Shown: positions 19,151 through 28,753, numbered from the stretch's first letter. The stretch: DNA of 64,000 nucleotides from Prochlorococcus marinus str. MIT 9401 (GCF_000760095.1 NZ_JNAR01000011.1:33303-97302); one strand, 5' to 3'. Notes: generated from the letters alone by a model not told the origin. Program-made: numbers and translations.

Positions 19151-20914
19151 ATGCCTAATATACATAAACCTTTTCATCAAAAATATAGACCAAAGAAACT
19201 AGATGAACTGGTTGGTCAGAATTTTATATCTATTACTCTAAAGCAAGCAATATTAACAAAAAAGATTGCTCCTGCATATCTTTTTAATGGTCCAAGAGGC
19301 ACTGGCAAAACATCAAGTGCGAGAATATTTGCGAAATCTTTAAACTGTCAAACGTTCGAACAACCCACTATAAATCCATGTGGTAAATGTGACCTATGTA
19401 AAGAAATTACGGATGGGAACGCTCTAGATATTATCGAGATTGATGCAGCATCAAATACAGGAGTTGAAAATATAAGAGAAATTATAGAAAGAGCGAGATT
19501 TGTGCCTACTCAAGCGAGATGGAAAGTATATGTTATTGATGAATGTCATATGCTTTCGACAGCAGCTTCAAATGCTTTGCTAAAAACTATTGAAGAACCA
19601 CCCTCAAGAGTTGTCTTTATTCTTGCGACTACAAATCCTGAAAGAGTTCTAAATACAATACAAAGTAGATGTCAAAAGTTTGATTTTAGAAGAATAAGCC
19701 CGGATGACATTTTTAAACATTTATCAGAGATATCGGAAAAAGAATCCATTCAGTATGAAGTTCAAGCACTAAAAATGATTGCAAAAAGATCTAATGGAGG
19801 GATGAGAGATGCACAAAGTCTTCTTGAACAACTTAATCTTCTACCAGAAGGTATAACAATGAATAATATTCAAAACCTCCTAGGAGAAGTATCAGAAATT
19901 GAATTAAAAAATCTTATTAAATCATTAGTTGAAAATAATCCAGAATCATTAATTATCACTTGCAACAAATTATATGATGCTGGAAACGAACCACATCAAA
20001 TAATTATCGGATTATTAAATATAACAAGAGATCTCTTGCTACATACAGCAAATAATGAATATTCAGATCTTTATTATACTTCTGCTGAATTTCAAGATGA
20101 GTTAGATAAGATCTCACAAACTTTAAATAAATCAACAATAATTAAATGGCATAATAATCTGAGAAATATTGAATATCAAATCAAAACAAGTGATAATCCA
20201 AGGCTTTGGCTTGAAATACATTTAACTGGTCTTTTAGATAATCAAGAGATTAATAGTTTTGAAAATAAGCAAGAAATCAAAAATATTGCACCTAGAGAGA
20301 AGTATGAAAGCAAAAAAAATATCGTAATAACAAATAAACAAAATATTTCTAATGAAATTCCAAAACCAAGCATCAAAAAGGATATAAGTCACAAGGAATC
20401 AATTTTAGAAAAAAACGAAAAATTAGAAAAATTTGATGATCTTGAAAAAGAAAATATAGAAAAAATTTACGATAATACCCCAAATGCTAATGAATCAAAT
20501 GCTCTAAAAGATCATTGGGAATTAATTCTTTCTAAATTAGAGTTACCATCAACAAGAATGTTACTTTCACAACAAGCCGAACTTGAAAGTTTTGATTCGG
20601 AAAAAATTACAATAGCACTATCTCCAAACTGGGAAAACATGATAAAAAGCAGAAAAGTTATAATTGAAAATACTGTAAAAAAGATATTTGGAAATCAAAT
20701 AATACTTAATTTCTCAACCAAAAATTTAAATAAAAGTAACCCATCCAAATCTCCAGAAACAACAAAAAATGAAGTGAATAATTTTCAACCATTAAAAAAA
20801 ACAGAACCAAAAACTAATTCATCAACAAAAATATCTAATGAGAAGGCTTATGATGATAGCTCAAAAAACTTAGCAAATTTTTTTAATGGAGAAATTATAG
20901 ACCTTGATGAATAA
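19151..20914 (+). CDS. dnaX: DNA polymerase III subunit tau (and possibly gamma)
   Basis: DnaX is the motor subunit of the clamp loader. The N terminus (HQKYRPKKLDELVGQ) leads into Walker A GPRGTGKTS near residue 46. A four-Cys zinc module follows (CxxxxxxxxCxxC around residues 65-80), then the Walker B-like VIDECHML and the SRC-type sensor SRCQKFDF. Domains I-III end near residue 360. A long charged, low-complexity linker and a C-terminal tau domain complete 587 aa. No intein interrupts the gene, unlike many cyanobacterial dnaX genes. An A8 run at 20312-20319 could allow a shorter gamma product by slippage. It ends one base before the convergent glycosyltransferase gene. Confidence 0.94.
   Translation: MPNIHKPFHQKYRPKKLDELVGQNFISITLKQAILTKKIAPAYLFNGPRGTGKTSSARIFAKSLNCQTFEQPTINPCGKCDLCKEITDGNALDIIEIDAASNTGVENIREIIERARFVPTQARWKVYVIDECHMLSTAASNALLKTIEEPPSRVVFILATTNPERVLNTIQSRCQKFDFRRISPDDIFKHLSEISEKESIQYEVQALKMIAKRSNGGMRDAQSLLEQLNLLPEGITMNNIQNLLGEVSEIELKNLIKSLVENNPESLIITCNKLYDAGNEPHQIIIGLLNITRDLLLHTANNEYSDLYYTSAEFQDELDKISQTLNKSTIIKWHNNLRNIEYQIKTSDNPRLWLEIHLTGLLDNQEINSFENKQEIKNIAPREKYESKKNIVITNKQNISNEIPKPSIKKDISHKESILEKNEKLEKFDDLEKENIEKIYDNTPNANESNALKDHWELILSKLELPSTRMLLSQQAELESFDSEKITIALSPNWENMIKSRKVIIENTVKKIFGNQIILNFSTKNLNKSNPSKSPETTKNEVNNFQPLKKTEPKTNSSTKISNEKAYDDSSKNLANFFNGEIIDLDE
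20312..20319 (+). promoter_or_regulatory. Candidate slippage site (A8) in dnaX
   Basis: Eight consecutive A bases cover codons 388-389 (AAA AAA) plus two bases of codon 390. A -1 shift here would add K-Y-R-N-N-K and stop at TAA 20335-20337, giving a product of about 395 residues that ends just after the clamp-loader domains. This is the expected size class of a gamma subunit. A runs are common in this genome, so chance is a real alternative. Confidence 0.35.
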
Positions 20915-20915
20915 A

Positions 20916-22217
20916 TTAAAGTCCAGTATGAATAGTTTTTCGCCAGAGTATCTTTTTGGGGAAAATAGACATCTTTATTGTTACCCAAGGGATTACTAAA
21001 AACCAATGTGATAAATAAAAAACGGAGACAAATACCATCAAAAAATTGCTTTTTTGCAATACTGGTACTTCGCTTTTACAAGAAGAACCGTACCAAAACG
21101 CAATTCCAGATAACATAAAAGCTGTAAATGAAATAGGCCAGTAAATTGGTGAATCTAACGAAGCAATACTGAAAACTAAATCAAAAATAGAAATTATTGG
21201 TAGTGCATATTGCAAGATGAAGAAGTAAGTTAAATCAAATTTTTGCAAATAATCAATTTTATTGGTAAATAATTGATCTCCATAATCAAAGAATCTTTGC
21301 AAACCCCCCTCTGCCCATCTTTGCCTTTGCGCTAATAAAGCATTTAAATTCTCGACTGCTTCCTCCATAACTGGAGGGTCCCACAAGATTCCAATTCTAG
21401 ATTTTGATAATAATAATCTTAAACTCAAATCAAGATCATCTGTAACTGTATCTTCATTAAAAGAACCACATGCCAATAATGTTTCTTTCTTAATTAATTG
21501 GCCATTTCCCCTTAATTCAGAAACTCCAGAAACTGATAATCTTCCATATTGAAAGATTGCGTCCATAGCCATTTCCATTGACTGACAGGAAGTTAAAAAA
21601 TTCTTACTAACATTTGTTACTGATTTTCTTAGTTGAACTGCAGACCAATCACCCTCTTCTACAAAACTAAATAACCTTATCAAAGAATCTTGTTTTAATT
21701 CAGCATCAGCATCCAAAACCAGTAACCATTCACCATGAGTAAACTTCAAGGCATAATTCAAAGCTCCTGACTTTCCTCCTCCTGCATTTGGAGAACGACT
21801 TATGACTTTTAGCTTGTCATATTGTCTAGCTAATCTATCTAAAATTAAAGGCGTCTTATCAGAGCTACCATCATTGATTATGTAAATATTTAATTTATTT
21901 GTTGGATAATCTAAATTAAATAATCTTTCAACTAATCTTGCTATGACATTCTCTTCATCTCTAGCTGCGACTAAAATATCAAGCACAGGTAACTCTTTAT
22001 TGATAATTCTTCTGCCTAAAGTATTTAAAACGTTGTTCCTTTTGAAATTTCTAGAAATAACTATTAAACCGTAAAAAACAATCACAAAAGAAAGAGTCAA
22101 TAAAATGTAAAAGAAATTGTTGATATTGTAAGCATGAGGAATAAAAGCTACTAAAAAACAAGCACTAAGAAATATAAACGACTTCAATCTTCGATTTTTA
22201 TAAAAACCCTTACTCAT
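20916..22217 (-). CDS. Membrane glycosyltransferase, family 2, cellulose-synthase-like
   Basis: A 433-aa processive-type GT2 enzyme. Two hydrophobic segments near the N terminus (about residues 12-30 and 33-52) precede the GT-A catalytic domain. Motifs are DILVAARDEENVI, the DGSSD nucleotide-binding segment, DADAEL as the DxD metal site, TDDLDLSL as the TED-type catalytic base, and QRQRW as the Q/RxxRW acceptor motif. At least two further membrane helices follow near residues 330-410. Substrate is not identifiable; an exopolysaccharide or envelope glycan is the likely product. It lies downstream of the SpoIID-like gene on the same strand, suggesting an envelope-related pair. Confidence 0.85.
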   Translation of the reverse strand: MSKGFYKNRRLKSFIFLSACFLVAFIPHAYNINNFFYILLTLSFVIVFYGLIVISRNFKRNNVLNTLGRRIINKELPVLDILVAARDEENVIARLVERLFNLDYPTNKLNIYIINDGSSDKTPLILDRLARQYDKLKVISRSPNAGGGKSGALNYALKFTHGEWLLVLDADAELKQDSLIRLFSFVEEGDWSAVQLRKSVTNVSKNFLTSCQSMEMAMDAIFQYGRLSVSGVSELRGNGQLIKKETLLACGSFNEDTVTDDLDLSLRLLLSKSRIGILWDPPVMEEAVENLNALLAQRQRWAEGGLQRFFDYGDQLFTNKIDYLQKFDLTYFFILQYALPIISIFDLVFSIASLDSPIYWPISFTAFMLSGIAFWYGSSCKSEVPVLQKSNFLMVFVSVFYLSHWFLVIPWVTIKMSIFPKKILWRKTIHTGL

Positions 22218-22244
22218 AAAAGTAAATTTTTAATTACTTAACTT

Positions 22245-23783
22245 TCATTGAGACAATATCTCAAATTTTTTTAGTTTTGCATCTCGATAGTAATGATTCA
22301 ATATTTCTTCATAAGAGAATCCTAATTTAGCCATTTCAATTGCTCCTGACTGAGATAAACCTACACCATGACCGAAGCCTCCTCCTCTCAAAAGCCATAA
22401 ATCATCATTTAATTTATTAATAGTAAACAAATTACTGGGTATAAAATTTAATACCCGTCGAATATCATCTTTAACAAGAACAATAGATTTATTACCTTTG
22501 TCCGTTTGTATTTCCAATTTTTTCACTCTGCCACTAGACCCACGTTCAATAGAATTTAAATTCAAAACATCTTGATTAATATTTATAAGTTTGTTTTTGA
22601 GTAACTTTTCTTTAATTTCAACACTAGAAATTTTCTTATTCCATCGAAAAAGAGAATGGTTACTCCCATAAAAATGTTCTTTATCAAAATCTAAAAATTT
22701 ATTTAAATCAGATTCATTTGTAATTGGAAGTTTAAAAATTTTATTTAATGATTTAGAACCATCAATGATTGAATTAAAATAAGAAAAATCTTGAATTTGC
22801 CAAGACTCTCCTGCAGTAGCAGATACGCCTCCATTAGAACCATGGTAAAAAGCATTTATTGGTTTATTTCCATAAGTTAGGATTAAATCTGAAGTTGCTT
22901 CTATAGCTTGTAGTACTTTTTTATTTGTAATTTTAGGAGGCTTATAAACTTGACATTGAGTGGTGATACATAAATGATATTTATCCATATTAAATCTGTC
23001 AGAATTAAAAATTCCCCAAGTTCTTGCTATAACTGCTTGTGCCTTGAGTGCTTCTAAAGGAGAATTCGGTCCAATTTCGTATGGCAAAACACCTGCCAAA
23101 TAATCGTCAAACTCAATTTTTTGAACTAATGTCCAAGTTCCATATAAATCTTTTAATAAATAAAAATTTTTACCAAAATTAACACCGTTTATTTTTATTT
23201 CCTCTTGAGCATAAATATATATAGGTCCTTCGAGTTTCATAACACTATATTCACTTCTAAGAACCGGCGTAATTTGAAAATTTTTTATTTTTTTGAAAAT
23301 TTTATTTTTCAATTCAAACTCTGGAATATCATCTTCAAATGGAATCCATACTTCCCAATTTTTAGGATAAGCAACAGTCGTCTCAAATCCTTTATCTTTA
23401 AGATTCTCTGCTTGTTTTTTTGCTGATTCATAGCTAGCAAAAGGACCAAAAACAATTCTTTCGATTGTTTTTGGATTTTTGATGGGTATATCCACCCAGC
23501 TAATATTAATCTGTTTTGCTTTATGTTTAATACCGTTGGACGATATCAGGTTTAAAAACCCTTTATCAGTAATAAAATTGATATTCTTTTTTTTTGAAAA
23601 ACTGTCATTCTCCCCACCTAAATATTGCTTTAAACCAATTAAAAATTTTCCTTTTTTAATTTCATTATTGAGTTCAACCTTTTGCAATTCTTCTCCTTTT
23701 ACATTTGAAGTAAATTTAGTGTTTATTAATAAAAAAGAAATGCATCCTAAAAATAAGTTTAAAAAGGCAAATTTAAGTTTCAT
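22245..23783 (-). CDS. SpoIID/LytB-domain protein with SPOR-like segment
   Basis: A 512-aa predicted exported protein. The N terminus (MKLKFAFLNLFLGCISFLL) is a signal peptide or anchor. A region near residues 108-140 (FGPFASYESAKKQAENLKDKG) has the SPOR-type peptidoglycan-binding pattern. The SpoIID domain covers about residues 225-510: LAGVLPYEIG, LKAQAVIARTW, a conserved AFYHGSNGGVSATAGESW segment and the C-terminal GGGFGHGVGLSQSGAIEMA. SpoIID proteins are lytic transglycosylases acting on denuded glycan in sporulators; in cyanobacteria they are envelope or cell-division related, but the exact role is unproven. Divergent from rpmI. Confidence 0.88.
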   Translation of the reverse strand: MKLKFAFLNLFLGCISFLLINTKFTSNVKGEELQKVELNNEIKKGKFLIGLKQYLGGENDSFSKKKNINFITDKGFLNLISSNGIKHKAKQINISWVDIPIKNPKTIERIVFGPFASYESAKKQAENLKDKGFETTVAYPKNWEVWIPFEDDIPEFELKNKIFKKIKNFQITPVLRSEYSVMKLEGPIYIYAQEEIKINGVNFGKNFYLLKDLYGTWTLVQKIEFDDYLAGVLPYEIGPNSPLEALKAQAVIARTWGIFNSDRFNMDKYHLCITTQCQVYKPPKITNKKVLQAIEATSDLILTYGNKPINAFYHGSNGGVSATAGESWQIQDFSYFNSIIDGSKSLNKIFKLPITNESDLNKFLDFDKEHFYGSNHSLFRWNKKISSVEIKEKLLKNKLININQDVLNLNSIERGSSGRVKKLEIQTDKGNKSIVLVKDDIRRVLNFIPSNLFTINKLNDDLWLLRGGGFGHGVGLSQSGAIEMAKLGFSYEEILNHYYRDAKLKKFEILSQ

Positions 23784-23874
23784 AAGTTAGAACTTTCTTA
23801 ATCAATTAAAAACTTTAATTTGCACCAATGCATATAAAGGTTTAGATTATCCTAATTAAACACATTTGACTTAA

Positions 23875-24072
23875 ATGTCTAAACTAAAAACTCGTAAATC
23901 AGCTGCCAAAAGATTTAAAGCTACTGCGACGGGTAAATTTATGAGAAGAAGAGCTTTCCATAATCATTTACTTGATCATAAAAGCTCAAAATTAAAAAGA
24001 CATCTATCAACAAAAGCCGTAGTTGATGAAAGAGATGCTGATAATGTAAGATTAATGATTCCATACGCATAA
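23875..24072 (+). CDS. rpmI: 50S ribosomal protein L35
   Basis: A 65-aa highly basic protein. The start [17 protein letters not shown], the [12 protein letters not shown] segment and [13 protein letters not shown] are characteristic of L35. It is followed by rplT after 28 bases, the classic L35-L20 operon. In many bacteria infC precedes them; here infC is absent and a SpoIID-like gene lies divergently upstream instead, as in other cyanobacteria. Confidence 0.97.
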
Positions 24073-24100
24073 ATCTTTAACCAATTTTTATTAGATATTC

Positions 24101-24448
24101 ATGGCACGCGTAAAAAGAGGCAACATAGCCAGAAAAAGAAGAAACAAAATCTTAAATCTTGCAAAAGGTTTTAGAGGCGGCAACAAAAATCTTTTCAGAA
24201 CAGCAAATCAAAGAGTGATGAAAGCTCTTTGTAATGCTTACAGGGATAGAAGAAGAAGAAAAAGAGATTTTAGAAGACTTTGGATTTCTAGAATTAACGC
24301 ATCTGCAAGGATAAATGGAATGAACTATAGCAAGTTGATAAATGGCATGAAAAATTCAGAAATTATTATTAATAGAAAAATGCTTGCTCAATTAGCCTTA
24401 AACGATCCAAAGTGTTTTGAAAAAATTGTTTCTTCCATTAGTAATTAG
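24101..24448 (+). CDS. rplT: 50S ribosomal protein L20
   Basis: A 115-aa basic protein that binds 23S rRNA early in large-subunit assembly. The N terminus [18 protein letters not shown], the KGFRGG segment, [17 protein letters not shown] and [19 protein letters not shown] are diagnostic. It is co-oriented with rpmI 28 bases upstream. In other bacteria L20 autoregulates its operon; I see no obvious mRNA mimic in the short leader here. A TPR protein gene follows after 36 bases. Confidence 0.98.
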   Translation: MARVKRGNIARKRRNKILNLAKGFRGGNKNLFRTANQRVMKALCNAYRDRRRRKRDFRRLWISRINASARINGMNYSKLINGMKNSEIIINRKMLAQLALNDPKCFEKIVSSISN

Positions 24449-24484
24449 AAAAAAGAATATAATCTAGAAAAGTCAATATAAATA

Positions 24485-25042
24485 ATGGAAATATCTTCCT
24501 TTCAATCTTATTTAATAATTCTTTTTGTTGTATTAATAATAATTTCTATTTTTGTATTCAGACAATTTCTAAAAACAAGAAGTGAAGAATTAAATTTAGT
24601 AAAATTTGAACAGAAAGGTTTAGATTCTCTCTCTCAAGCTACGGAATTATATGAATTTGGGTCTATTCAGATAAAAAAAAGACTATATTCTGAAGCAACT
24701 AAAACTTTTCTAAAAGCAATTGAAAATTATGAAAATGAACCTGATGAAGCAAAAGCAATAATAAATAATGCTTTAGGATTCTCTTATGCTGCTCAAAATG
24801 AATTTAAGAAAGCAATTAAATACTATAACTTTGCAATAAAATCACTCCCAGAATATCCTATAGCACTAAATAACCTCGCATCAGCACAGCAGCGTCTACT
24901 TGAGTACGACTTGGCATATGCTACTTATCAAAAGGTTTTGGTGATAGATCCAAAAAACAAAACAGCAATTAAAAAAAGTAAGGAGTTAGAAAAAAGAAAC
25001 AACTATAAACCTTATAAAGGTATTAAAGATAAGGGATTCTAA
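24485..25042 (+). CDS. Membrane-anchored TPR-repeat protein
   Basis: A 185-aa protein with one N-terminal transmembrane helix (about residues 9-28) and then tetratricopeptide-like repeats. The visible TPR pattern includes KRLYSEATKTFLKAIENY, AIINNALGFSYAAQNEFKKAIKYYNFAIKSLP and ALNNLASAQQRLLEYDLAYATYQKVLVIDP. TPRs are protein-protein interaction modules; the partner is unknown. The gene ends 3 bases before thiG, so co-transcription is likely, though a functional link to thiamine synthesis is not implied. It may relate to photosystem or complex assembly, as several cyanobacterial TPR proteins do; that is speculation. Confidence 0.85.
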   Translation: MEISSFQSYLIILFVVLIIISIFVFRQFLKTRSEELNLVKFEQKGLDSLSQATELYEFGSIQIKKRLYSEATKTFLKAIENYENEPDEAKAIINNALGFSYAAQNEFKKAIKYYNFAIKSLPEYPIALNNLASAQQRLLEYDLAYATYQKVLVIDPKNKTAIKKSKELEKRNNYKPYKGIKDKGF

Positions 25043-25045
25043 AAT

Positions 25046-25840
25046 ATGGAAAATTATTCTTCTTTACTAATTGGTGGAAAACAATTTTCCAGTAGATTAA
25101 TGGTGGGTACTGGCAAATACAAATCTACTCAAGATATGGTAGAAAGTTTGTCAAATTCTGAAACGGAAATTATAACGGTCGCTGTTAGAAGAATTAAAAA
25201 TGCTCAGACTGGAGAAAATTTACTCGAAAAGATCAACTGGAAAAAATACTGGATGCTTCCTAATACAGCTGGTTGTGTTAATTCCGATGAGGCAGTGAGA
25301 ATAGCAATTTTGGGTAGAGAACTTGCAAAATTATCTGGTCAAGAAGAAAATAATTTTGTGAAGTTAGAAGTTATTCCTGACAAAAAGTATTTACTACCAG
25401 ATCCAATAGAAACCATTAAAGCAGCGGAAATTTTAATAAAAAAAGGTTTTGCTGTGCTTCCCTATATCAATGCAGATCCTATTCTTGCAAAAAGACTAGA
25501 AGAAATAGGTTGTGCAACTGTAATGCCATTGGGCTCGCCTATAGGCTCCGGCCAAGGTTTATTAAATTTATCAAATATAAGAATTATTATTGAAAATGCA
25601 AAAGTGCCGGTAATAATTGACGCAGGAATTGGGGTGCCAAGTGAAGCCTCTCAAGCCATGGAACTTGGCGCTGATGGCGTTTTAATCAATACTGCAATAG
25701 CACAAGCTGAAAATCCTCCTCTAATGGCTCAAGCGATAAATCATGGTGTAAAAGCTGGGAGGCAAGCTTTTCTGGCAGGACGAGTTAAAAAACAAGATTT
25801 TGCAGTAGCAAGTTCACCGGAAAAAAACATATCTATCTAA
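25046..25840 (+). CDS. thiG: Thiazole synthase
   Basis: ThiG makes the thiazole phosphate of thiamine from deoxyxylulose phosphate, a glycine imine and ThiS thiocarboxylate. The 264-aa TIM-barrel protein shows [34 protein letters not shown]-type ([16 protein letters not shown]), KLEVIPD with the likely Schiff-base lysine, [12 protein letters not shown] and [29 protein letters not shown]. All are family hallmarks. It starts 3 bases after the TPR gene and is the last gene before a 165-base gap to sqdB. Confidence 0.97.
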   Translation: MENYSSLLIGGKQFSSRLMVGTGKYKSTQDMVESLSNSETEIITVAVRRIKNAQTGENLLEKINWKKYWMLPNTAGCVNSDEAVRIAILGRELAKLSGQEENNFVKLEVIPDKKYLLPDPIETIKAAEILIKKGFAVLPYINADPILAKRLEEIGCATVMPLGSPIGSGQGLLNLSNIRIIIENAKVPVIIDAGIGVPSEASQAMELGADGVLINTAIAQAENPPLMAQAINHGVKAGRQAFLAGRVKKQDFAVASSPEKNISI

Positions 25841-26005
25841 TTCTCTTCATTGAGCAAAGTTTAAAAAAAGAATAAAAACTTATTATTTTGTTTATCAGGT
25901 TAAGAAAGAAGATTTGAAACTATTTTCAATGTTTTTTCGCAAATTGGAAGCACACTGTAGTAGTTTAATAAATATATTATGAAACAATTAATTCTGGAGT
26001 TCTGA
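25841..26005 (+). promoter_or_regulatory. thiG-sqdB intergenic region with sqdB ribosome-binding site
   Basis: This 165-base gap ends with GGAG at 25996-25999, seven bases before the sqdB GTG start at 26006; a clear Shine-Dalgarno is uncommon in this window and supports the GTG start. A weak AAGTTT/AAACTT inverted repeat followed by T-rich sequence near 25858-25885 may end thiG transcription. The promoter position is not resolved; TA-rich candidates lie around 25964-25980. No coding sequence is seen. Confidence 0.5.
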
Positions 26006-27199
26006 GTGAAAGTTATTGTTCTTGGTGGAGATGGTTTTTGCGGTTGGCCTTGTGCGGTGAATTTAGCAGAGCAAAATCATGATGTAATTATTGTGGACAA
26101 TCTAAGTCGTAGAAAAATTGATATTGATCTAGAGGTAGAATCTTTAACTCCAATTGCTTCGATAACAGAACGACTCTCTGCATGGGAAGAAATTGGAGGT
26201 AAGCCTATGAGATTTCTTAACATGGATATCTCGAAACAATATCAAAAATTACTCAATTTGCTCATTGATGAAAAGCCAGATTCTGTGATCCATTTTGCAG
26301 AACAAAGAGCAGCGCCTTACTCGATGAAATCTAGTTTTACTAAGAGATATACAGTAGATAATAATGTTAATGGCACCCACAACCTTCTTGCTGCAATAGT
26401 AGAGAGTAATTTAGATATTCACGTTGTACATTTAGGAACAATGGGAGTTTACGGATATGGATCACATAGAGGTGCAACAATTCCAGAAGGTTATCTAAAA
26501 GTTGAAGTTCCACAACCAGATGGAAGCCGCTTTGAAGAAGAAATATTACACCCTGCAAGTCCAGGTAGTGTTTACCATATGACTAAAACTTTAGATCAAT
26601 TATTATTTCTTTACTACAACAAAAATGATCTTGTAAGGATTACTGATCTACATCAAGGCATTGTTTGGGGAACAAATACAGACGCAACTTTAAAAGATCC
26701 TAGATTAACAAACCGATTTGACTACGATGGAGATTATGGAACTGTTCTAAACAGATTTTTAATGCAAGCTGCAATTGGCTATCCATTAAGTGTTCATGGG
26801 ACAGGAGGTCAAACAAGAGCCTTTATTCACATAAAAGACTCTGTAAAATGCGTACAACTTGCTCTTGAAAATCCTCCAAAACCTGGAGAGAGAGTAAAAA
26901 TCTTTAATCAAATGACTGAAAGTCATCAAGTTGGAGAACTAGCTAAAAAAGTTGCGTCTCTAACAGGTGCTGATATCAATTATTTACCTAACCCAAGGAA
27001 TGAAGCCGTAGAAAATGATCTAATTGTTGATAATAAGTGCTTTATAGAATTAGGTTTAAACCCAACGACTCTTGATAATGGTTTATTAGAAGAAGTTGTT
27101 GAAGTTGCTAAAAAATACTCCAATAGATGTGATCTTAAGCGCATACCCTGTGTTTCATCCTGGACTAAAAAACAAGCTGAGGCCATAAAGACTAATTAA
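26006..27199 (+). CDS. sqdB: UDP-sulfoquinovose synthase
   Basis: SqdB converts UDP-glucose and sulfite to UDP-sulfoquinovose, the head-group donor of the thylakoid sulfolipid SQDG. It is a short-chain-dehydrogenase-fold, NAD-dependent enzyme of 397 aa. The NAD loop is GGDGFCGWP at residues 7-15. The catalytic Thr is in HLGTMGVYGYG and the Tyr/Lys pair is YHMTK. RAAPYSMKS and GGQTRAFIHIKD are also family signatures. The GTG start is supported by an upstream GGAG. The sqdX gene follows after 27 bases. Sulfolipid replaces phospholipid in picocyanobacteria of phosphate-poor oceans. Confidence 0.97.
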   Translation: MKVIVLGGDGFCGWPCAVNLAEQNHDVIIVDNLSRRKIDIDLEVESLTPIASITERLSAWEEIGGKPMRFLNMDISKQYQKLLNLLIDEKPDSVIHFAEQRAAPYSMKSSFTKRYTVDNNVNGTHNLLAAIVESNLDIHVVHLGTMGVYGYGSHRGATIPEGYLKVEVPQPDGSRFEEEILHPASPGSVYHMTKTLDQLLFLYYNKNDLVRITDLHQGIVWGTNTDATLKDPRLTNRFDYDGDYGTVLNRFLMQAAIGYPLSVHGTGGQTRAFIHIKDSVKCVQLALENPPKPGERVKIFNQMTESHQVGELAKKVASLTGADINYLPNPRNEAVENDLIVDNKCFIELGLNPTTLDNGLLEEVVEVAKKYSNRCDLKRIPCVSSWTKKQAEAIKTN

Positions 27200-27226
27200 A
27201 ACTTCTGAGATAATTACCCTAAGAAA

Positions 27227-28360
27227 GTGAAAATTGCATTGTTTACTGAAACTTTTTTACCTAAAGTTGACGGCATAGTCACAAGACTGACTAAAACGAT
27301 TGAATTTTTAATAAAAAATGGTGATGAAGTTATAATTTTTTGCCCAGAGGGTTGTCCAGAATCATATATGGGCGCAACTGTAGTTGGAGTTGCTGCAATG
27401 CCATTACCCTTATACCCAGAGTTGAAGCTGGGTTTGCCAGGTCCTGCAGTCTCAGATAAGTTAGAAAAATTTAGCCCTGATTTGATACATGTTGTTAATC
27501 CAGCTGTACTTGGCTTAGGTGGCATATGGTTGGCGAAAACTAATAATATTCCTTTAATTGCCAGTTACCATACTCATCTTCCGAAATATCTAGAACATTA
27601 CGGCATGGGTATGTTAGAGCCACTTTTATGGGAATTACTTAAAGCAGCACATAATCAAGCCTTGTTAAATTTATGTACATCCACCGCTATGGTAAATGAG
27701 TTAAAAGATAAAGGTATTCAAAGGACTGCTTTATGGCAAAGAGGAGTAGATACTTATAGTTTCCGCCCAGATTTGAAAAGTGAGAAAATGAGAAAAAAAT
27801 TATTTGGGGATTATAATGACGCTGAGTATTTATTGATTTATGTAGGAAGATTATCAGCAGAAAAACAAATTGAGAGAATTAAACCAGTCTTAGAAAGTAT
27901 TCCTAATGCTTGCCTAGCACTTGTAGGTGACGGACCATATAGAAACCAGCTTGAAAAAATTTTCGAAAATACAAAAACTAATTTCATAGGATATTTATCT
28001 GGCGATGAACTTGCTAGCGCCTATGCCTCTGGAGATATATTTTTATTTCCATCTAGTACAGAAACACTTGGGTTAGTTTTACTAGAAGCAATGGCAGCAG
28101 GATGTCCAGTAATCGGAGCAAACAAAGGGGGAATTCCAGATATTATTAGCGATGGTATTAATGGTTGTTTATATGATCCTGATGAAAAAGATAATGGGGA
28201 ACAGAGCTTAATTGAAGCAACAAAAAAAATTCTAGAGAATGAAGATAAAAGAGAAATTATGAGGAAAGAGGCACGAAACGAAGCTGAAAAATGGGATTGG
28301 AATCAAGCAACGTTACAACTGCAAAATTATTATACAGATACTCTCAAAGAAATAGATTAA
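27227..28360 (+). CDS. sqdX: UDP-sulfoquinovose:diacylglycerol glycosyltransferase
   Basis: SqdX transfers sulfoquinovose to diacylglycerol, the last step of SQDG synthesis. It is a 377-aa GT4 glycosyltransferase (GT-B fold). The N-terminal half shows the loop FTETFLPKVDGIVTRL near residues 6-21. The C-terminal nucleotide-sugar domain includes IYVGRLSAEKQIERIKPVL and the E-x7-E motif in PSSTETLGLVLLEAMAAG. The pairing with sqdB separates it from other GT4 enzymes. The start is GTG 27227. It converges with a small unknown gene. Confidence 0.95.
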   Translation: MKIALFTETFLPKVDGIVTRLTKTIEFLIKNGDEVIIFCPEGCPESYMGATVVGVAAMPLPLYPELKLGLPGPAVSDKLEKFSPDLIHVVNPAVLGLGGIWLAKTNNIPLIASYHTHLPKYLEHYGMGMLEPLLWELLKAAHNQALLNLCTSTAMVNELKDKGIQRTALWQRGVDTYSFRPDLKSEKMRKKLFGDYNDAEYLLIYVGRLSAEKQIERIKPVLESIPNACLALVGDGPYRNQLEKIFENTKTNFIGYLSGDELASAYASGDIFLFPSSTETLGLVLLEAMAAGCPVIGANKGGIPDIISDGINGCLYDPDEKDNGEQSLIEATKKILENEDKREIMRKEARNEAEKWDWNQATLQLQNYYTDTLKEID

Positions 28361-28372
28361 TCTAAATCTTAA

Positions 28373-28621
28373 TTATGCTACGTGTGGAGGTGTAGGGCTA
28401 CTATACGAACTTAAAGGAAGTATTAGAGTAGCGATATTTTGATTTTTTTCAGGCCTTTTTTTCTTTGAGAATTTTATACCAAAAGGTACTCTTATGACAT
28501 TAGTTCCCTCAATGGAACAAATATTTGAGTTATCTCCTGAAAAATTATTGACAAAATCTGGTAAGTCGACGTTTTTAACTGGCAACAACTTTATATTACC
28601 AGATTTAGAATCTTTGGTCAT
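28373..28621 (-). CDS. Small hypothetical protein (82 aa)
   Basis: An 82-aa protein of unknown function. It has a central hydrophobic-basic stretch (VIRVPFGIKFSKKKRPEKN) and an odd C terminus with Ser/Pro-rich SSYSSPTPPHVA. There is no signal peptide, membrane helix or recognisable motif. It occupies its own space between convergent sqdX (12-base gap) and gcvP with no competing frame, starts at ATG, and has codon use like its neighbours, so it is probably real. It may be a picocyanobacterium-specific gene; homologues were not checked. Confidence 0.6.
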   Translation of the reverse strand: MTKDSKSGNIKLLPVKNVDLPDFVNNFSGDNSNICSIEGTNVIRVPFGIKFSKKKRPEKNQNIATLILPLSSYSSPTPPHVA

Positions 28622-28737
28622 AGCTTCAAATACCCCAAAAAAAATTTGATGCTCGAGTATTGTAATAAAAAAATTTAAAAAAATTCTATAAGAAAATATT
28701 AAATTTTTATTCTCACTGATAATAACTAAGTAAACAC

Positions 28738-28753
28738 AAGGATGCTAGTCCTT
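28738..28753 (-). terminator. Weak hairpin after gcvP
   Basis: Immediately after the gcvP stop on the minus strand, AAGGA and TCCTT pair around CTAGCA. The stem is only five pairs and the following sequence (GTGTTTAC) is a poor T run, so this is a weak terminator candidate at best. Confidence 0.3.
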
